Below, one piece after another: positions 1-8,820 of a stretch of DNA of 38,646 nucleotides. The translations under genes were made by a program, and so were the position numbers. How positions within the stretch are numbered: position 1 is the stretch's first letter; each line of letters opens with the position of its first letter. This DNA comes from Phycisphaerales bacterium (GTDB lineage: Bacteria > Planctomycetota > Phycisphaerae > Phycisphaerales > UBA1924), in the NCBI GenBank assembly GCA_029260555.1, contig JAJDCZ010000016.1, positions 1 to 38,646 of the forward strand, in the 5' to 3' direction. The notes under the pieces were generated by a model, which was given only the letters and a program-made list of their open reading frames with translations, was not told where the DNA came from and made no database searches.

Positions 1-750
1 TGGAACACCTCGCGTTGACATCAGCCACGCCAGGCGTTCAAGCACATCGTCGCTGCGAAGATTCCTTGCAACATCAATCCCAAGACACTCTCTTGTGTAT
101 TCATCAATCACCGCCAGCATCCGGAAGCTCCGCCCATCATGTGTTCGTGCTTGCACGAAGTCGTAGCTCCCTGCTCTGATCATGTGGAGAGCAATGGTCC
201 TCGTGCCAAGCTCACGCTCGGGGCATAGCCGCCGGATTTCATGAACCGTCCACCGCACCGCCTCATGCAGCCGATTCCATGGCGGCTCGCCGAGTAATCG
301 TTCAGCTCGTCCTTTATCTCGCAGGGCTCGACGCCAGTTGCGGATTGTGTTGGGATGCACCCCGAATCGAAGTGCCGTTTGCTTCGAACTCCACCCTCTT
401 AATACCGAAAGTTGGAGTATCTCAGCCCGCTGTTTAGGATCGAACTGAGGCCGTCTTCGCGGTGCTTTCGCCATCCGCTGAGCCCTGAAGATAGCCACCT
501 CCCGCTCAAGCATTGCCGTCTCTGTATAGAGATGATCTCGCTGTCCCAACATTCTCGTCATTGGAGCTGCATGGGACAGTGCACGGGTTCGCGCCAGCCC
601 GTATCCTTGAGCCATGGCGATCGAAATGGACTCAATCAGGTGCCACAAACTCCGCGAGTTAGGCGACACACGCCGTGTTTTGCGATGTCCAGGTCTCGGC
701 GTTAGGACAGGGTTCAGATCGGCAGAATTCGTTGTTATTGACCCATTCAT
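1..750 (-). CDS. Transposase, partial at window edge, apparently chimeric
   Basis: The minus-strand frame is open from an ATG at 750 to the window edge, about 250 residues without a stop. The N-terminal half has a planctomycete-style transposase start (LWHLIESISIAMAQGYG), a helix-turn-helix stretch (GVHPNTIRNWRR) and CPERELGTRTIALHMIRAG. The frame then passes directly into SYDFVQARTHDGR and VIDEYTRECL, which belong to the DDE integrase core of IS3-type OrfB proteins and normally follow a Trp (WSYDFV). The integrase start expected after MIRAG is missing, so the sequence looks like two transposase halves joined in frame near position 165. The rest of the catalytic core lies outside the window. 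The 3' side of the element (about 751-860) shows no clear terminal repeat that I can confirm. Activity is doubtful. Confidence 0.75.
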   Translation of the reverse strand, partial: MNGSITTNSADLNPVLTPRPGHRKTRRVSPNSRSLWHLIESISIAMAQGYGLARTRALSHAAPMTRMLGQRDHLYTETAMLEREVAIFRAQRMAKAPRRRPQFDPKQRAEILQLSVLRGWSSKQTALRFGVHPNTIRNWRRALRDKGRAERLLGEPPWNRLHEAVRWTVHEIRRLCPERELGTRTIALHMIRAGSYDFVQARTHDGRSFRMLAVIDEYTRECLGIDVARNLRSDDVLERLAWLMSTRGVP

Positions 751-928
751 GGCCGATTCTAGCGAGATTCAACGCCATTTGTCGCTCAAAAAAGCGGACA
801 AAACGGACATCAAAACCCACAACAAACTGCTGGCCCCCCACGGTACGGGGCAAAGAGGCTCGTAATACTGGGGCTCGAGGGAGCCTGAGAGACGGGATGC
901 CATATGTGGGATCTCACCCCGTTGAACA

Positions 929-952
929 AAGCTCTTGCAATTGCAAGAGCTT
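929..952. repeat. Perfect 24-bp palindrome at a gene breakpoint
   Basis: The left arm aagctcttgcaa is followed directly by its exact reverse complement with no spacer. It lies just before the point at which recognisable coding sequence of the truncated gene begins (about 954) and downstream of the transposase. It could be a remnant of a mobile-element end, a recombination scar or a protein-binding site. It is not followed by a T-run long enough to be a good terminator. Confidence 0.6.
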
Positions 953-953
953 G

Positions 954-1259
954 TTTTCCATCACCGAAACGGGATATCCCGCACAAGATTTAGTGATCGA
1001 TGCTGTGGGTGTCAATCAACCCGGCTCACCAATATGGCAAGCTCAATATGTCAATCAACTTATGGGGCAGCTTCAAGCAATGGATGCCCGGTTCGTCGTC
1101 TGGTTCCTTCCAAGAGATCACGATTGGCTCAACGACCGACTCTTCCCCAATGGCGTGACCGATCCAGTTATGCTCATCTGGCGTGATACCGGGCTGCTCG
1201 ACGAAAACGGCTTCATTCGCCCCGGACTTTTGCTCTGGGATCGCTGGCTGGAGAACTGA
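954..1259 (+). pseudogene. 3' fragment of a broken gene, possibly glycosyl-hydrolase-like
   Basis: About 100 residues in an open frame look like the tail of a TIM-barrel protein: SITETGYPAQD, then GSPIWQAQYVNQLM, FVVWFLPRDHDWL, DPVMLIWRDTGLLDENG and a terminal LLLWDRWLE before a stop at 1259. The ETGYP element, a late WF strand and a closing W-D-x-W are what one sees at the C-terminal end of glycosyl hydrolases that use a Glu on a late strand, but I cannot assign the family. The upstream in-frame residues (from about 675) look like noise and overlap the transposase region antisense. No start codon with a ribosome site precedes the conserved part. I read this as a remnant left by insertion or recombination at the mobile element and palindrome. 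Confidence 0.55.
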
Positions 1260-1548
1260 TTGAGCGAGCTCAATGCAGGTAGGTATTGCCTGATGAATAC
1301 CACCGGATTGGCCAGAATGTCCATGGAGCCCAATCCACCCTCATCGCGGTGTGGCATGATATTGCTCAGATCCTGCTGTTATCAGACTTGTCAGGCAAGC
1401 GGAAGTGCCCGGCTGTGTGTACCGATACTAACTACATCGTAAAACTTGATTATTCTGACCAAATTGCCCGCCAATCATTTGCGTTAGCTGCTGTAAATCG
1501 CTACATTACTAAAATAGGATCATTTGATCCGCTGTCCAGATGTGTCCG
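1260..1548. other. Intergenic region before the 11-haem cytochrome gene
   Basis: About 290 bases hold no convincing gene. Short open frames here lack ribosome sites and protein-like composition. The region must contain the promoter of the downstream cytochrome gene, but no clear -35/-10 pair stands out. A sigma-54-like string at 1352-1366 has GG and GC separated by 9 rather than 10 bases, so it is not accepted as a promoter. Confidence 0.5.
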
Positions 1549-1560
1549 AGAGGAGAGATC

Positions 1561-4500
1561 ATGCAAGCCAAACGAGCCATTTTCGTTTTATCTTTGGGTA
1601 CAGCATTTGCCATGCTGGGAATTGGCACAGCCAGTTCACAGCCTGCGGTATCTTCAAGTGATCTGAGCAAGCAAAAGGCTGCCAAGAACTCGGTGACCCA
1701 ACAGGTTCAGCCCCCGACTCTGGAGCCTGTCGAGGCTCCTGATGGCCGGCTCATTCCTCAAGTCGAGCGTGGCGATGGATTTGGCGGTGGCAGGGTCTAT
1801 CCCAAGTGCCTGCTTTGCCACAGTGCCATCGAAAATGCTACGGAAGTGATGGGATTTGATCTGGATTGCACCTTCTGCCATGGCGGCGATCCGGATGCTG
1901 AAGTCAAAGATCTTGCCCATGTGATGCCCACACTTCCAGTGATCATGGACAAGACGGTTGCACCGCTTGACTATGACCTGCCCTATCAGCGATTTGTCAA
2001 CCCGACGAATCTGCGCGTCGTGGGCGAGACCTGTGGTTTGTGTCATCCAGAACGATTCGAAACCGTCCACAAGAGCATGATGGCGACCGCAGCGGGACAC
2101 TACGCAGGCGGGCTTTATCAAAACGCTGTCCAAGATACCAAGACACCGATTTACGGCACCTTTGCGGTTGATGATCTGGATGGCTATGTTCCCGTCGAGC
2201 GTGGAGCTGTCCAACATCTTGATGATCTGATTGAATACGATCCGCTGGGCGATCCTCAGGACATCGCAACACACTTTGCAGCAGTGCCTGCCCAGGCGTG
2301 CGCCCGCTGCCATTTGTGGTCGCGAGGCAAGGGCTATCGCGGTGCATTAAATGCTGATGGGGTTTATCGCGCCGATGGCTGCGCTGCATGTCACATGCTT
2401 TACGCAAACGACGGGCTATCTCAAAGTGCTGATATGACAATTGATCATGCAGAGACCGGGCACCCGATCATCCACAAAATTACCAAGCAGATCGATACTG
2501 AGCAGTGCATTCACTGTCATCATCGTGGTGCGCGCATCGGGTTGAACTTTACCGGCCGGGCACAGATGCCACCGAGGCTTCCCAGCGGGCCAGGGGTCGC
2601 AGGCACGACAGATGTTCGATTCAATGGCAACTATCACTATACAGAAAGCGGCACAAACCCGCCGGATGCACACCGCACAAAGGGTCTTGAATGTATAGAT
2701 TGCCACACAGCTCGGGGAATCATGGGCGATGGCAACATCTATGGCCACATGGATCAGGCAACCAAGATTGAATGCCGCATGTGCCATGGTCTTCCCGGCC
2801 AGGCACCGACATTCGTCGACCACGACGGTCTGGAACTCAGAAATACGCAATACGACGGAACTCAGGCAACCTTGACAGGCAAGGTCGATGGCCAGGTTCA
2901 CACTATCCCACTGGTGAAGGACATCGTTGATCCGCTTTCTGACAGGTATAACCCCAGAGCAGCGTGTGCAATGAACAATAATCACCTTAAAGCTGCAGGC
3001 GGGCTTGAGTGTTACTCCTGTCACTCAGCATGGACACCCAACTGTTTCGGGTGCCATTTTGAGCGCGACGAACGCTTCATGGGTGTCAATCTCGTCACGA
3101 GGAATGAGGAAGTCGGGCGTGTTCGCACGGGGAACAAGGTCTTTGAGACATTGCGTCCATTTTTCATTGGGCCTAACAGCGAAGGACGCGTAGCGCCCTA
3201 CCTCGTCGCATGTCAGCCTATTGCTGATGTCACTGCACCTGATGGCTCAAAGATTCTTGATTTCAAGATGCCCAGAACTACCAAGGGGTTGTCTGGTCTT
3301 GCGTTGAACCCGGTGCAGCCTCACACGGTGCAGGGGCCTGGGAATGTGCGCACTTGTGCTGAGTGTCACCGGACACCTGTCACGCTTGGCATGGGTACTG
3401 GCAACTATTCACTGGCACGAAATTATGCCTTTCTTGCTGCACCAGGTGGCGTGCGTGTTTATGACCGCAAGACAGACCCTACGATGCCTGCATTCGTTGC
3501 AACGCTTGATGTTGCTAATCCCATGGGGATAGTGTCCAGGCCTGATGTTGTTGAAGGCACAGCCGACGCGATCTATGTGGCTGCAGGCACGGATGGACTC
3601 ATCGGGTTTAATCTTCAAAACGGACCCAACGCCTCGCCACAACCACTCATCAGTGGTATCAATGCCATCGGCGTGGCTCGTGTTGCCAGGTATTTCTACA
3701 TCATTGATCAGGGTGTGGGCGTGCATGTCTACGACAGTATGGAAGGTCCAAGGCCAGTCAGCGACAGGCCATCTCCGCTTCTCATTAATGGAATCAGAAC
3801 GCCGAGATATATCACAACTATTGCAACTCCAAACGCTCAGCGTGTGCTTGTCTGGGGTATCCACTTGTTCATCGCGGCTGGCGAAGATGGTCTTGTGATC
3901 GTCAATATCGCTGATCAGGAAAACCCGGTGATTGTGGCGTCAATTCCCAGCATCAATGCTCAGGATGTCACTGTTTATTCGCATTATCAGCAAGGTCAGG
4001 CCTTTGAAGTGCGGGCATATGTTGCAGATCCAACTGCAGGTGTGCATGTCATCAACCTGCTGCCAAATCTGAACGAGCCCGTGTTGGTGCAGACAATTCC
4101 GATGCTTGGTGCATCCGGTCTTGATACATACGCTGCCTGGGTAACAGGCGATGGAACGACTCCTTCGTTTGAACATGATTATCTCTATGTTGCTGCGGGT
4201 TCCTCGGGGTTGAACATCATGGACATCACGGTTCCAGACAGCATCTACCAAGTCGCAGCCTTGCAGAATCTGGGTGGCAGCGTTGTGGATGTGGATGTTG
4301 CAAGTCAGATGTCGCCTCCGGGTGTTGAGGACTACGCCATGCTTGCCAACTCTGGCTCTGGTTTGCAGGTCATCGATGTCACGGACCCGACAAATCCTCA
4401 GCTTGTTGACTCACTCCCTGCTTCTGGAGCTGGTGAAGTGTTCGTTGAGGTGCAGCAGCTCGATCGGTTCTTGAACGAACAAGGCTGGCCTCTCAAGGAA

Positions 4501-4740
4501 ACCTCTCATCCGTTCATCAAAAGCTTTGTCCGAGCGGATATTGTGCGAATCCTGTCGACAGACATAGTGTGTGGAAATGGATCTCGAGGCTCACCAGACA
4601 TCAACTCTGACGGCGTAATTGATGTTCTTGATGTCATGCTTCTTATCCGCGCCCTTGGTACACGCGATGCTACTGCGGATCTTAATGGCGATGGAATCGT
4701 CAATGAAGTTGATTTCCAGATCATACTCAACGCACTGTAA
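1561..4740 (+). CDS. Exported 11-haem cytochrome c with beta-propeller and dockerin-like tail
   Basis: The product is 1059 residues. The start at 1561 is chosen because gaggaga (1549-1555) precedes it and a signal peptide follows at once (hydrophobic residues 6-25, cleavage near ASSQ). Eleven CxxCH haem sites occur at Cys 83, 103, 158, 247, 274, 316, 378, 405, 484, 495 and 599. From about 620 to 960 the sequence is a series of blades of the type GLxVxDVTDPxNPxLV, a beta-propeller related to LVIVD repeats. Residues 1003-1059 hold two calcium-loop repeats (DINSDGVIDVLD and DLNGDGIVNEVD), as in type I dockerins. It is presumably a periplasmic or surface electron carrier. It converges on the haem operon with about 80 bp between stops. 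No close functional homologue is recognised, so substrate and partner are unknown. A start at 1540 is possible but would disrupt the signal peptide. Confidence 0.93.
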   Translation: MQAKRAIFVLSLGTAFAMLGIGTASSQPAVSSSDLSKQKAAKNSVTQQVQPPTLEPVEAPDGRLIPQVERGDGFGGGRVYPKCLLCHSAIENATEVMGFDLDCTFCHGGDPDAEVKDLAHVMPTLPVIMDKTVAPLDYDLPYQRFVNPTNLRVVGETCGLCHPERFETVHKSMMATAAGHYAGGLYQNAVQDTKTPIYGTFAVDDLDGYVPVERGAVQHLDDLIEYDPLGDPQDIATHFAAVPAQACARCHLWSRGKGYRGALNADGVYRADGCAACHMLYANDGLSQSADMTIDHAETGHPIIHKITKQIDTEQCIHCHHRGARIGLNFTGRAQMPPRLPSGPGVAGTTDVRFNGNYHYTESGTNPPDAHRTKGLECIDCHTARGIMGDGNIYGHMDQATKIECRMCHGLPGQAPTFVDHDGLELRNTQYDGTQATLTGKVDGQVHTIPLVKDIVDPLSDRYNPRAACAMNNNHLKAAGGLECYSCHSAWTPNCFGCHFERDERFMGVNLVTRNEEVGRVRTGNKVFETLRPFFIGPNSEGRVAPYLVACQPIADVTAPDGSKILDFKMPRTTKGLSGLALNPVQPHTVQGPGNVRTCAECHRTPVTLGMGTGNYSLARNYAFLAAPGGVRVYDRKTDPTMPAFVATLDVANPMGIVSRPDVVEGTADAIYVAAGTDGLIGFNLQNGPNASPQPLISGINAIGVARVARYFYIIDQGVGVHVYDSMEGPRPVSDRPSPLLINGIRTPRYITTIATPNAQRVLVWGIHLFIAAGEDGLVIVNIADQENPVIVASIPSINAQDVTVYSHYQQGQAFEVRAYVADPTAGVHVINLLPNLNEPVLVQTIPMLGASGLDTYAAWVTGDGTTPSFEHDYLYVAAGSSGLNIMDITVPDSIYQVAALQNLGGSVVDVDVASQMSPPGVEDYAMLANSGSGLQVIDVTDPTNPQLVDSLPASGAGEVFVEVQQLDRFLNEQGWPLKETSHPFIKSFVRADIVRILSTDIVCGNGSRGSPDINSDGVIDVLDVMLLIRALGTRDATADLNGDGIVNEVDFQIILNAL

Positions 4741-4819
4741 AACCAGTCCGGTTTGAGCATATTCTGTTTCGCACTAATCCTGATCACTGGACCAATATAA
4801 GTGTATGGCGGACGAGACT

Positions 4820-5497
4820 TCACGCTTTACGCGACTCGACTATATCTGCAATAGCTGCTGCGAGAGACGCAAAGTTCCGCTGAGGCGATTCGATCAGAAG
4901 AGGCCAGCCCACCTGCTCAACAGCATGCGTTGTTGTTGGTCCTATGGTTGCTGCTGGAATGGTAATAGTGCCAAGTTGCTCTGCCACACTATGCACCGCT
5001 GACGGGCTTGCAAAGCAGACAACATCGACTGTCTGCATAATATTTTGATCAAAGCAGCGATTATTGACTTCATACAGAATCGGCGAACACAAATCTACGC
5101 CTTTGATCCTGGCAAGGGCTGTGCGCGATGATCGCGGGAAGCAAACTCGCATCCCGACGGCATTTTGCTGGATGTGTTGCCACACACCACTGGCATCACC
5201 TGTTGAACTGACAAACTCAACGCGAAGACCAATCGAACGGGCAATCTCTGCAGAAACCCGGCCTACAACGGCAACCCGTGGCACAAGTGCCTCAGGCAAG
5301 GCAACAGCGAGTATGGCCCGGGGACTCGTCAGAACAAGCCAGTCATCAGGTTCTAGCGTAGCGATCTCTTTGCGGGCATCCGAGACTGCCTTGGTTTCAA
5401 GGACAGGCTCAACAACAGGCGTAAGCCCTGCGTGTTTCAACGCCATCGCAAGAGGGCCATGAGAAGGCTCATCGCGAGTCACCCAGACATGGGTCAT
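4820..5497 (-). CDS. hemD: Uroporphyrinogen-III synthase
   Basis: This is the last gene of the minus-strand haem operon. HemD closes and flips ring D of hydroxymethylbilane to give uroporphyrinogen III in the cytoplasm. The N-terminus THVWVTRDEP matches the usual VTRPxP opening. LTSPRAI and FASPSAVHSV fit the ligand-binding loops of the two-domain fold, and PAATIGPTTTHAV matches the late conserved IGxxTA segment. The 225-residue length is slightly short but normal for this poorly conserved family. The start at 5497 gives a 4-base ATGA overlap with the hemC stop; an ATG at 5509 would add four residues. Assignment rests on motifs plus the position after hemC. Confidence 0.9.
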   Translation of the reverse strand: MTHVWVTRDEPSHGPLAMALKHAGLTPVVEPVLETKAVSDARKEIATLEPDDWLVLTSPRAILAVALPEALVPRVAVVGRVSAEIARSIGLRVEFVSSTGDASGVWQHIQQNAVGMRVCFPRSSRTALARIKGVDLCSPILYEVNNRCFDQNIMQTVDVVCFASPSAVHSVAEQLGTITIPAATIGPTTTHAVEQVGWPLLIESPQRNFASLAAAIADIVESRKA

Positions 5498-6408
5498 GAA
5501 TCGGTCCATTTTAGAGCTCTGACACCAACCATAAGTCCTAGTGAAAGTGGGTCTGTACCCTTTGCGTGTTCTTCAAAGAGATCGCCATTCTCATTGAACA
5601 GTTGAACATGCAGATTGATCGTTCCATCAGCCTCTATAACAGCGCTGGCAGCAACCGGCGTGTGACACCCTGCATCGATCTTTTGGATAAACGCTCGCTC
5701 TGCCATAACGCAGCGCTGCGTTGGTTCATGGTTAATGGTGATCCCAAGTTCAGCTGTTGGTGTGCCCTCGCGGGCTTGCACTGCGATTGCTCCCTGAGCT
5801 GGTGCTGTGGGAAACCGATCGATTGGAAGCACCACTGTGTGCAGCGGATTGAGACCAAGCCTTTCAAGTCCCGCAGCTGCCAGACATACCGCATCAAGCT
5901 TGCCTTGGGTTGCAATCGCGACTCTCGTCGGGACATTTCCCCGGATTGGATCATTCTGGCAACCTAAAGCATGCAAAAGCTGGGCTGTCCGCCTGGGGCT
6001 GCTGGTTCCGATGTGCAGCTCACTCACTGATCCTTCACCCTCTAATGCAGAGTTCAGCCTTGCTGCTGATTCGGAACCTGATGCGACAAGGACATCATGC
6101 ACAGATGCCCGAGGTGTGGTTGCGATCACTTTCAACCCCGGCTGTGAAACCGTCGCCAGATCTTTGAAACTGTGCACTCCGATATCGATCTCGTCATCGA
6201 CCAGGGCTTGTTCTATTGATGTGACAAACGCTCCCGTTGGCCATACGCCTGAGGTCATGGGCATCTTAGCATCACTATCACCAGGCGTCTGAATGATCAC
6301 AATCTCTGTCACAACCCCGGCGCATTCGCTCAGCCTGGCTGCGATATCTCTGGCTTGCCAGAGTGCAAGATCACTCCCCCTGCTTCCAATACGCACTGTC
6401 GTGTTCAT
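5494..6408 (-). CDS. hemC: Hydroxymethylbilane synthase (porphobilinogen deaminase)
   Basis: HemC polymerises four porphobilinogens into hydroxymethylbilane. The 304-residue protein opens with VRIGSRGSDLALWQA, the family's N-terminal signature. It has HSFKDLAT, TSSPRRTAQLL and the catalytic-Asp region GKLDAVCLAAAGLERLG. The dipyrromethane cofactor cysteine sits in DAGCHTPVAA, where many homologues have GGCxxP. The start has aggag 6 bases upstream and overlaps the hemL stop by 4 bases (ATGA), indicating translational coupling. The downstream overlap with hemD is also ATGA. All residues expected for activity that I can place are present. Confidence 0.97.
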   Translation of the reverse strand: MNTTVRIGSRGSDLALWQARDIAARLSECAGVVTEIVIIQTPGDSDAKMPMTSGVWPTGAFVTSIEQALVDDEIDIGVHSFKDLATVSQPGLKVIATTPRASVHDVLVASGSESAARLNSALEGEGSVSELHIGTSSPRRTAQLLHALGCQNDPIRGNVPTRVAIATQGKLDAVCLAAAGLERLGLNPLHTVVLPIDRFPTAPAQGAIAVQAREGTPTAELGITINHEPTQRCVMAERAFIQKIDAGCHTPVAASAVIEADGTINLHVQLFNENGDLFEEHAKGTDPLSLGLMVGVRALKWTDS

Positions 6409-7730
6409 GACATCTCCTGAAAAGCTGATGTAGCTGCTGCGATGACAGCATCAATATCTGTGTCAGTGTGTGCTGCAGACACAAAGCACGCTTCGTATCC
6501 AGACGGGGCAAGCCACACCCCCCGATCGAGCATGGCGTGGAAGAATCGTCCGAATCGATCATGATCCGCAGCCTGAGCATCTTCAAAGTTGCAGATCGGC
6601 TGACTGCTGAACGAGAAGCCCAGCATGCCTCCAATGCAATCAGTGACAAGATTTATGCCCGCATCCCTTGCACCCTCAGCAAACCCTTCAGCAAGACGAG
6701 ATGTCAACTTTGTCAGATGTTCGTAGAAACCATCCCCCTGGCAAAGTTGAAGCGTCGCCAACCCTGCTGCCATTCCTACCGGGTTGCCACTGAGTGTACC
6801 CGCCTGATACACCGGTCCCGCCGGACTGACTTGATCAAGCAATCGTGCTGGACCTGCATACGCAGCCACTGGCATACCGCCACCGATAACCTTGCCCAGA
6901 CAAGTCAGATCCGGCTGCACACCGCAGACATTCTGATACCCACCCCATGCCACTCGAAAACCAGTCATCACTTCGTCAAAGATCAGCACTGTGCCCCATG
7001 TATCACACAACTTGCGCAAGTATTCCTGGAACCCAGCTGCGGGTTTGATCAGCCCCATGTTGCCAGCGACTGGCTCGACGATGATCGCAGCAATCTCTGA
7101 TCCCATCTGTTCAAAGACCTTCGTAACCGCATCCGCATCGTTGTAGCGAACCACCGTCGTGTTATTGGCGGTCGCCTCACAGACACCCAGTGATGTCGGC
7201 ACCCCATGGGTCACGGCTCCTGATCCTGCTGCAACAAGCATCGAATCAGAGTGGCCGTGATAGTTGCCTGAAAACTTGATAACCTGTTGCCTTCCGGTCG
7301 CACCTCGTGCCAGACGCAGAGCGCTCATGCACGCTTCTGTGCCGCTGTTCACAAATCGCAGCCGATCATGTCCTGGTAGTGCTGACAGAATCAGCTCCGC
7401 CAGATGCGTTTCATCCTCGCATGGTGCGCCGAAGCTCAATCCCCGTTTGACCGCATCGTGGACCGCTGCAATCACATCCGGGTGTGCATGCCCAGCAATT
7501 GCAGGCCCCCATGAACCCACCAGATCAATGTACCTTTGTCCATCAATGTCCTCAATGTATGCCCCGCATACGCTTGACACTGTGACTGGTGTTCCACCAA
7601 CCGAACCAAACGCTCGGACCGGGCTGTTCACACCACCCGGTAGAAATCTGCACGCTTGTGCAAACGCAGCTTCTGAAGCAGGCCGCCCAGCATGGGTTCG
7701 CATGGTTGCAATCTGTTGATCTGTAGTCAT
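6405..7730 (-). CDS. hemL: Glutamate-1-semialdehyde 2,1-aminomutase
   Basis: HemL makes 5-aminolevulinate from glutamate-1-semialdehyde, the second step of the C5 route, using pyridoxal phosphate. The protein of 441 residues has FLPGGVNSPVRAF near the start, the PLP-site stretch NSGTEACMSALRLAR, the aspartate segment IFDEVMTGFR and the Schiff-base lysine in CLGKVIGGGMPV. The start at 7730 is preferred over the longer frame from 7826 because aaggag lies 10 bases upstream and homology begins just after it. A 58-base gap separates it from hemB, the largest gap inside the operon. Its presence confirms that this organism uses the glutamate (C5) pathway and not ALA synthase. Confidence 0.97.
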   Translation of the reverse strand: MTTDQQIATMRTHAGRPASEAAFAQACRFLPGGVNSPVRAFGSVGGTPVTVSSVCGAYIEDIDGQRYIDLVGSWGPAIAGHAHPDVIAAVHDAVKRGLSFGAPCEDETHLAELILSALPGHDRLRFVNSGTEACMSALRLARGATGRQQVIKFSGNYHGHSDSMLVAAGSGAVTHGVPTSLGVCEATANNTTVVRYNDADAVTKVFEQMGSEIAAIIVEPVAGNMGLIKPAAGFQEYLRKLCDTWGTVLIFDEVMTGFRVAWGGYQNVCGVQPDLTCLGKVIGGGMPVAAYAGPARLLDQVSPAGPVYQAGTLSGNPVGMAAGLATLQLCQGDGFYEHLTKLTSRLAEGFAEGARDAGINLVTDCIGGMLGFSFSSQPICNFEDAQAADHDRFGRFFHAMLDRGVWLAPSGYEACFVSAAHTDTDIDAVIAAATSAFQEMS

Positions 7731-7788
7731 TTTACAATTACTCCTTGATTGATCGCTATTCCGCAAGCCCATCGCACATGATGCTGCG

Positions 7789-8820
7789 CTAGGCCAACCC
7801 CTGTTCTCTACGCCACCAAGCTGCATAATCCAGGGCGCCGTATGTCAGAATCACCCGCGCCCCTGCTCGTGCAAGGCACAAGAGTGATTCAACAAGCCCC
7901 GCTTCATAATCCATAAGCCCCTGCGCCGCTGCGGCTCGCAGCATGGCATACTCACCGGAAACATGGTACGCAGCTATCGGAATTTCATGCTCTGATGCAA
8001 GACGGCTGATCACATCCAGATAAGGCAGCCCAGGCTTGACCATCAACATGTCAGCCGCTTCAAGCGCATCAAGACCGGCTTCAAATGATGCCTCGATAAT
8101 ATTGGCCGGGTCCATCTGGTAGGTTTTCTTGTCCTTTGGAACATCTGCACGCTCGACCGGCACCGACCCCAGCGCCCCACGAAACGGGCCATAGAAACTC
8201 GATGCGTATTTGGCAGCATAACTTAAAATAATCGTGTCGGTTAATCCCTCAGCATCAAGCACTGAACGAATCGCCCCTACTCGGCCATCCATCATGTCAG
8301 ATGGCGCCACGATATCCGCTCCCGCCCGGGCCTGCACCACCGCCATCTTCGCCAGGATCTCAACTGTCTCATCATTGAGCACGCAGCCATCAGCCACAAT
8401 CCCATCGTGCCCATCAGATGAAAACGGATCAAGCGCCACATCAGCAATCAGACACGCCTCGGGAAGTGCCTTACGCAAAGCACGCAATGATCGACACGCC
8501 AGATTGTCATCACGCAGTGCTGCTGATCCATCGGCTGTCTTTTCACTGTTCAAAACTTTTGGAAACAACGCAAAGGAACGAACGCCAAGCTCACACGCAC
8601 CCTCTGCAAAACGGATCGCCTCGTCAATCGAGAAACGATCAACGCCGGGCATGCCTGAAATCGGCTGGCGTTGATTTTCTCCTTCAACCAGAAAAACAGG
8701 GCAGACCAGACGCCCGGGTGGCAACTCTGTCTCGCGAACAAGCTGGCGAATCGTCGCAGTGCGGCGAAGACGGCGCGGACGATATACAGGCTTTGGAAAC
8801 ATCTTGTCTACCCCTGACAT
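7789..8820 (-). CDS. hemB: Porphobilinogen synthase (5-aminolevulinate dehydratase)
   Basis: HemB condenses two 5-aminolevulinates to porphobilinogen. The 343-residue protein has PRRLRRT near the start, PVFLVEG, the metal region DVALDPFSSDGHDG, the active-site lysines in SYAAKYASSFYGPFR and MVKPGLPYLD, and YHVSGEYAML. The metal region lacks the three cysteines of zinc-type enzymes and has the Asp-rich form of magnesium-responsive HemB. The start has ggagg 7 bases upstream and overlaps the end of hemY by 13 bases. Length and order are normal for the family. Confidence 0.98.
   Translation of the reverse strand: MSGVDKMFPKPVYRPRRLRRTATIRQLVRETELPPGRLVCPVFLVEGENQRQPISGMPGVDRFSIDEAIRFAEGACELGVRSFALFPKVLNSEKTADGSAALRDDNLACRSLRALRKALPEACLIADVALDPFSSDGHDGIVADGCVLNDETVEILAKMAVVQARAGADIVAPSDMMDGRVGAIRSVLDAEGLTDTIILSYAAKYASSFYGPFRGALGSVPVERADVPKDKKTYQMDPANIIEASFEAGLDALEAADMLMVKPGLPYLDVISRLASEHEIPIAAYHVSGEYAMLRAAAAQGLMDYEAGLVESLLCLARAGARVILTYGALDYAAWWRREQGLA

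Noticed and set aside
1352..1366. TGGCATGATATTGCT resembles a sigma-54 promoter upstream of the 11-haem gene.
   Set aside because: GG and GC are separated by 9 bases rather than 10, and it lies about 200 bases from the start codon.
1654..3024. Long antisense open frames (up to 219 codons) inside the 11-haem gene.
   Set aside because: They lie opposite a clearly coding frame rich in haem motifs, have no ribosome sites and no recognisable domains.
4741..4755. aaacc-agtcc-ggttt as a two-way terminator between the 11-haem gene and hemD.
   Set aside because: The stem is only 5 bp and no T-run follows on either strand.
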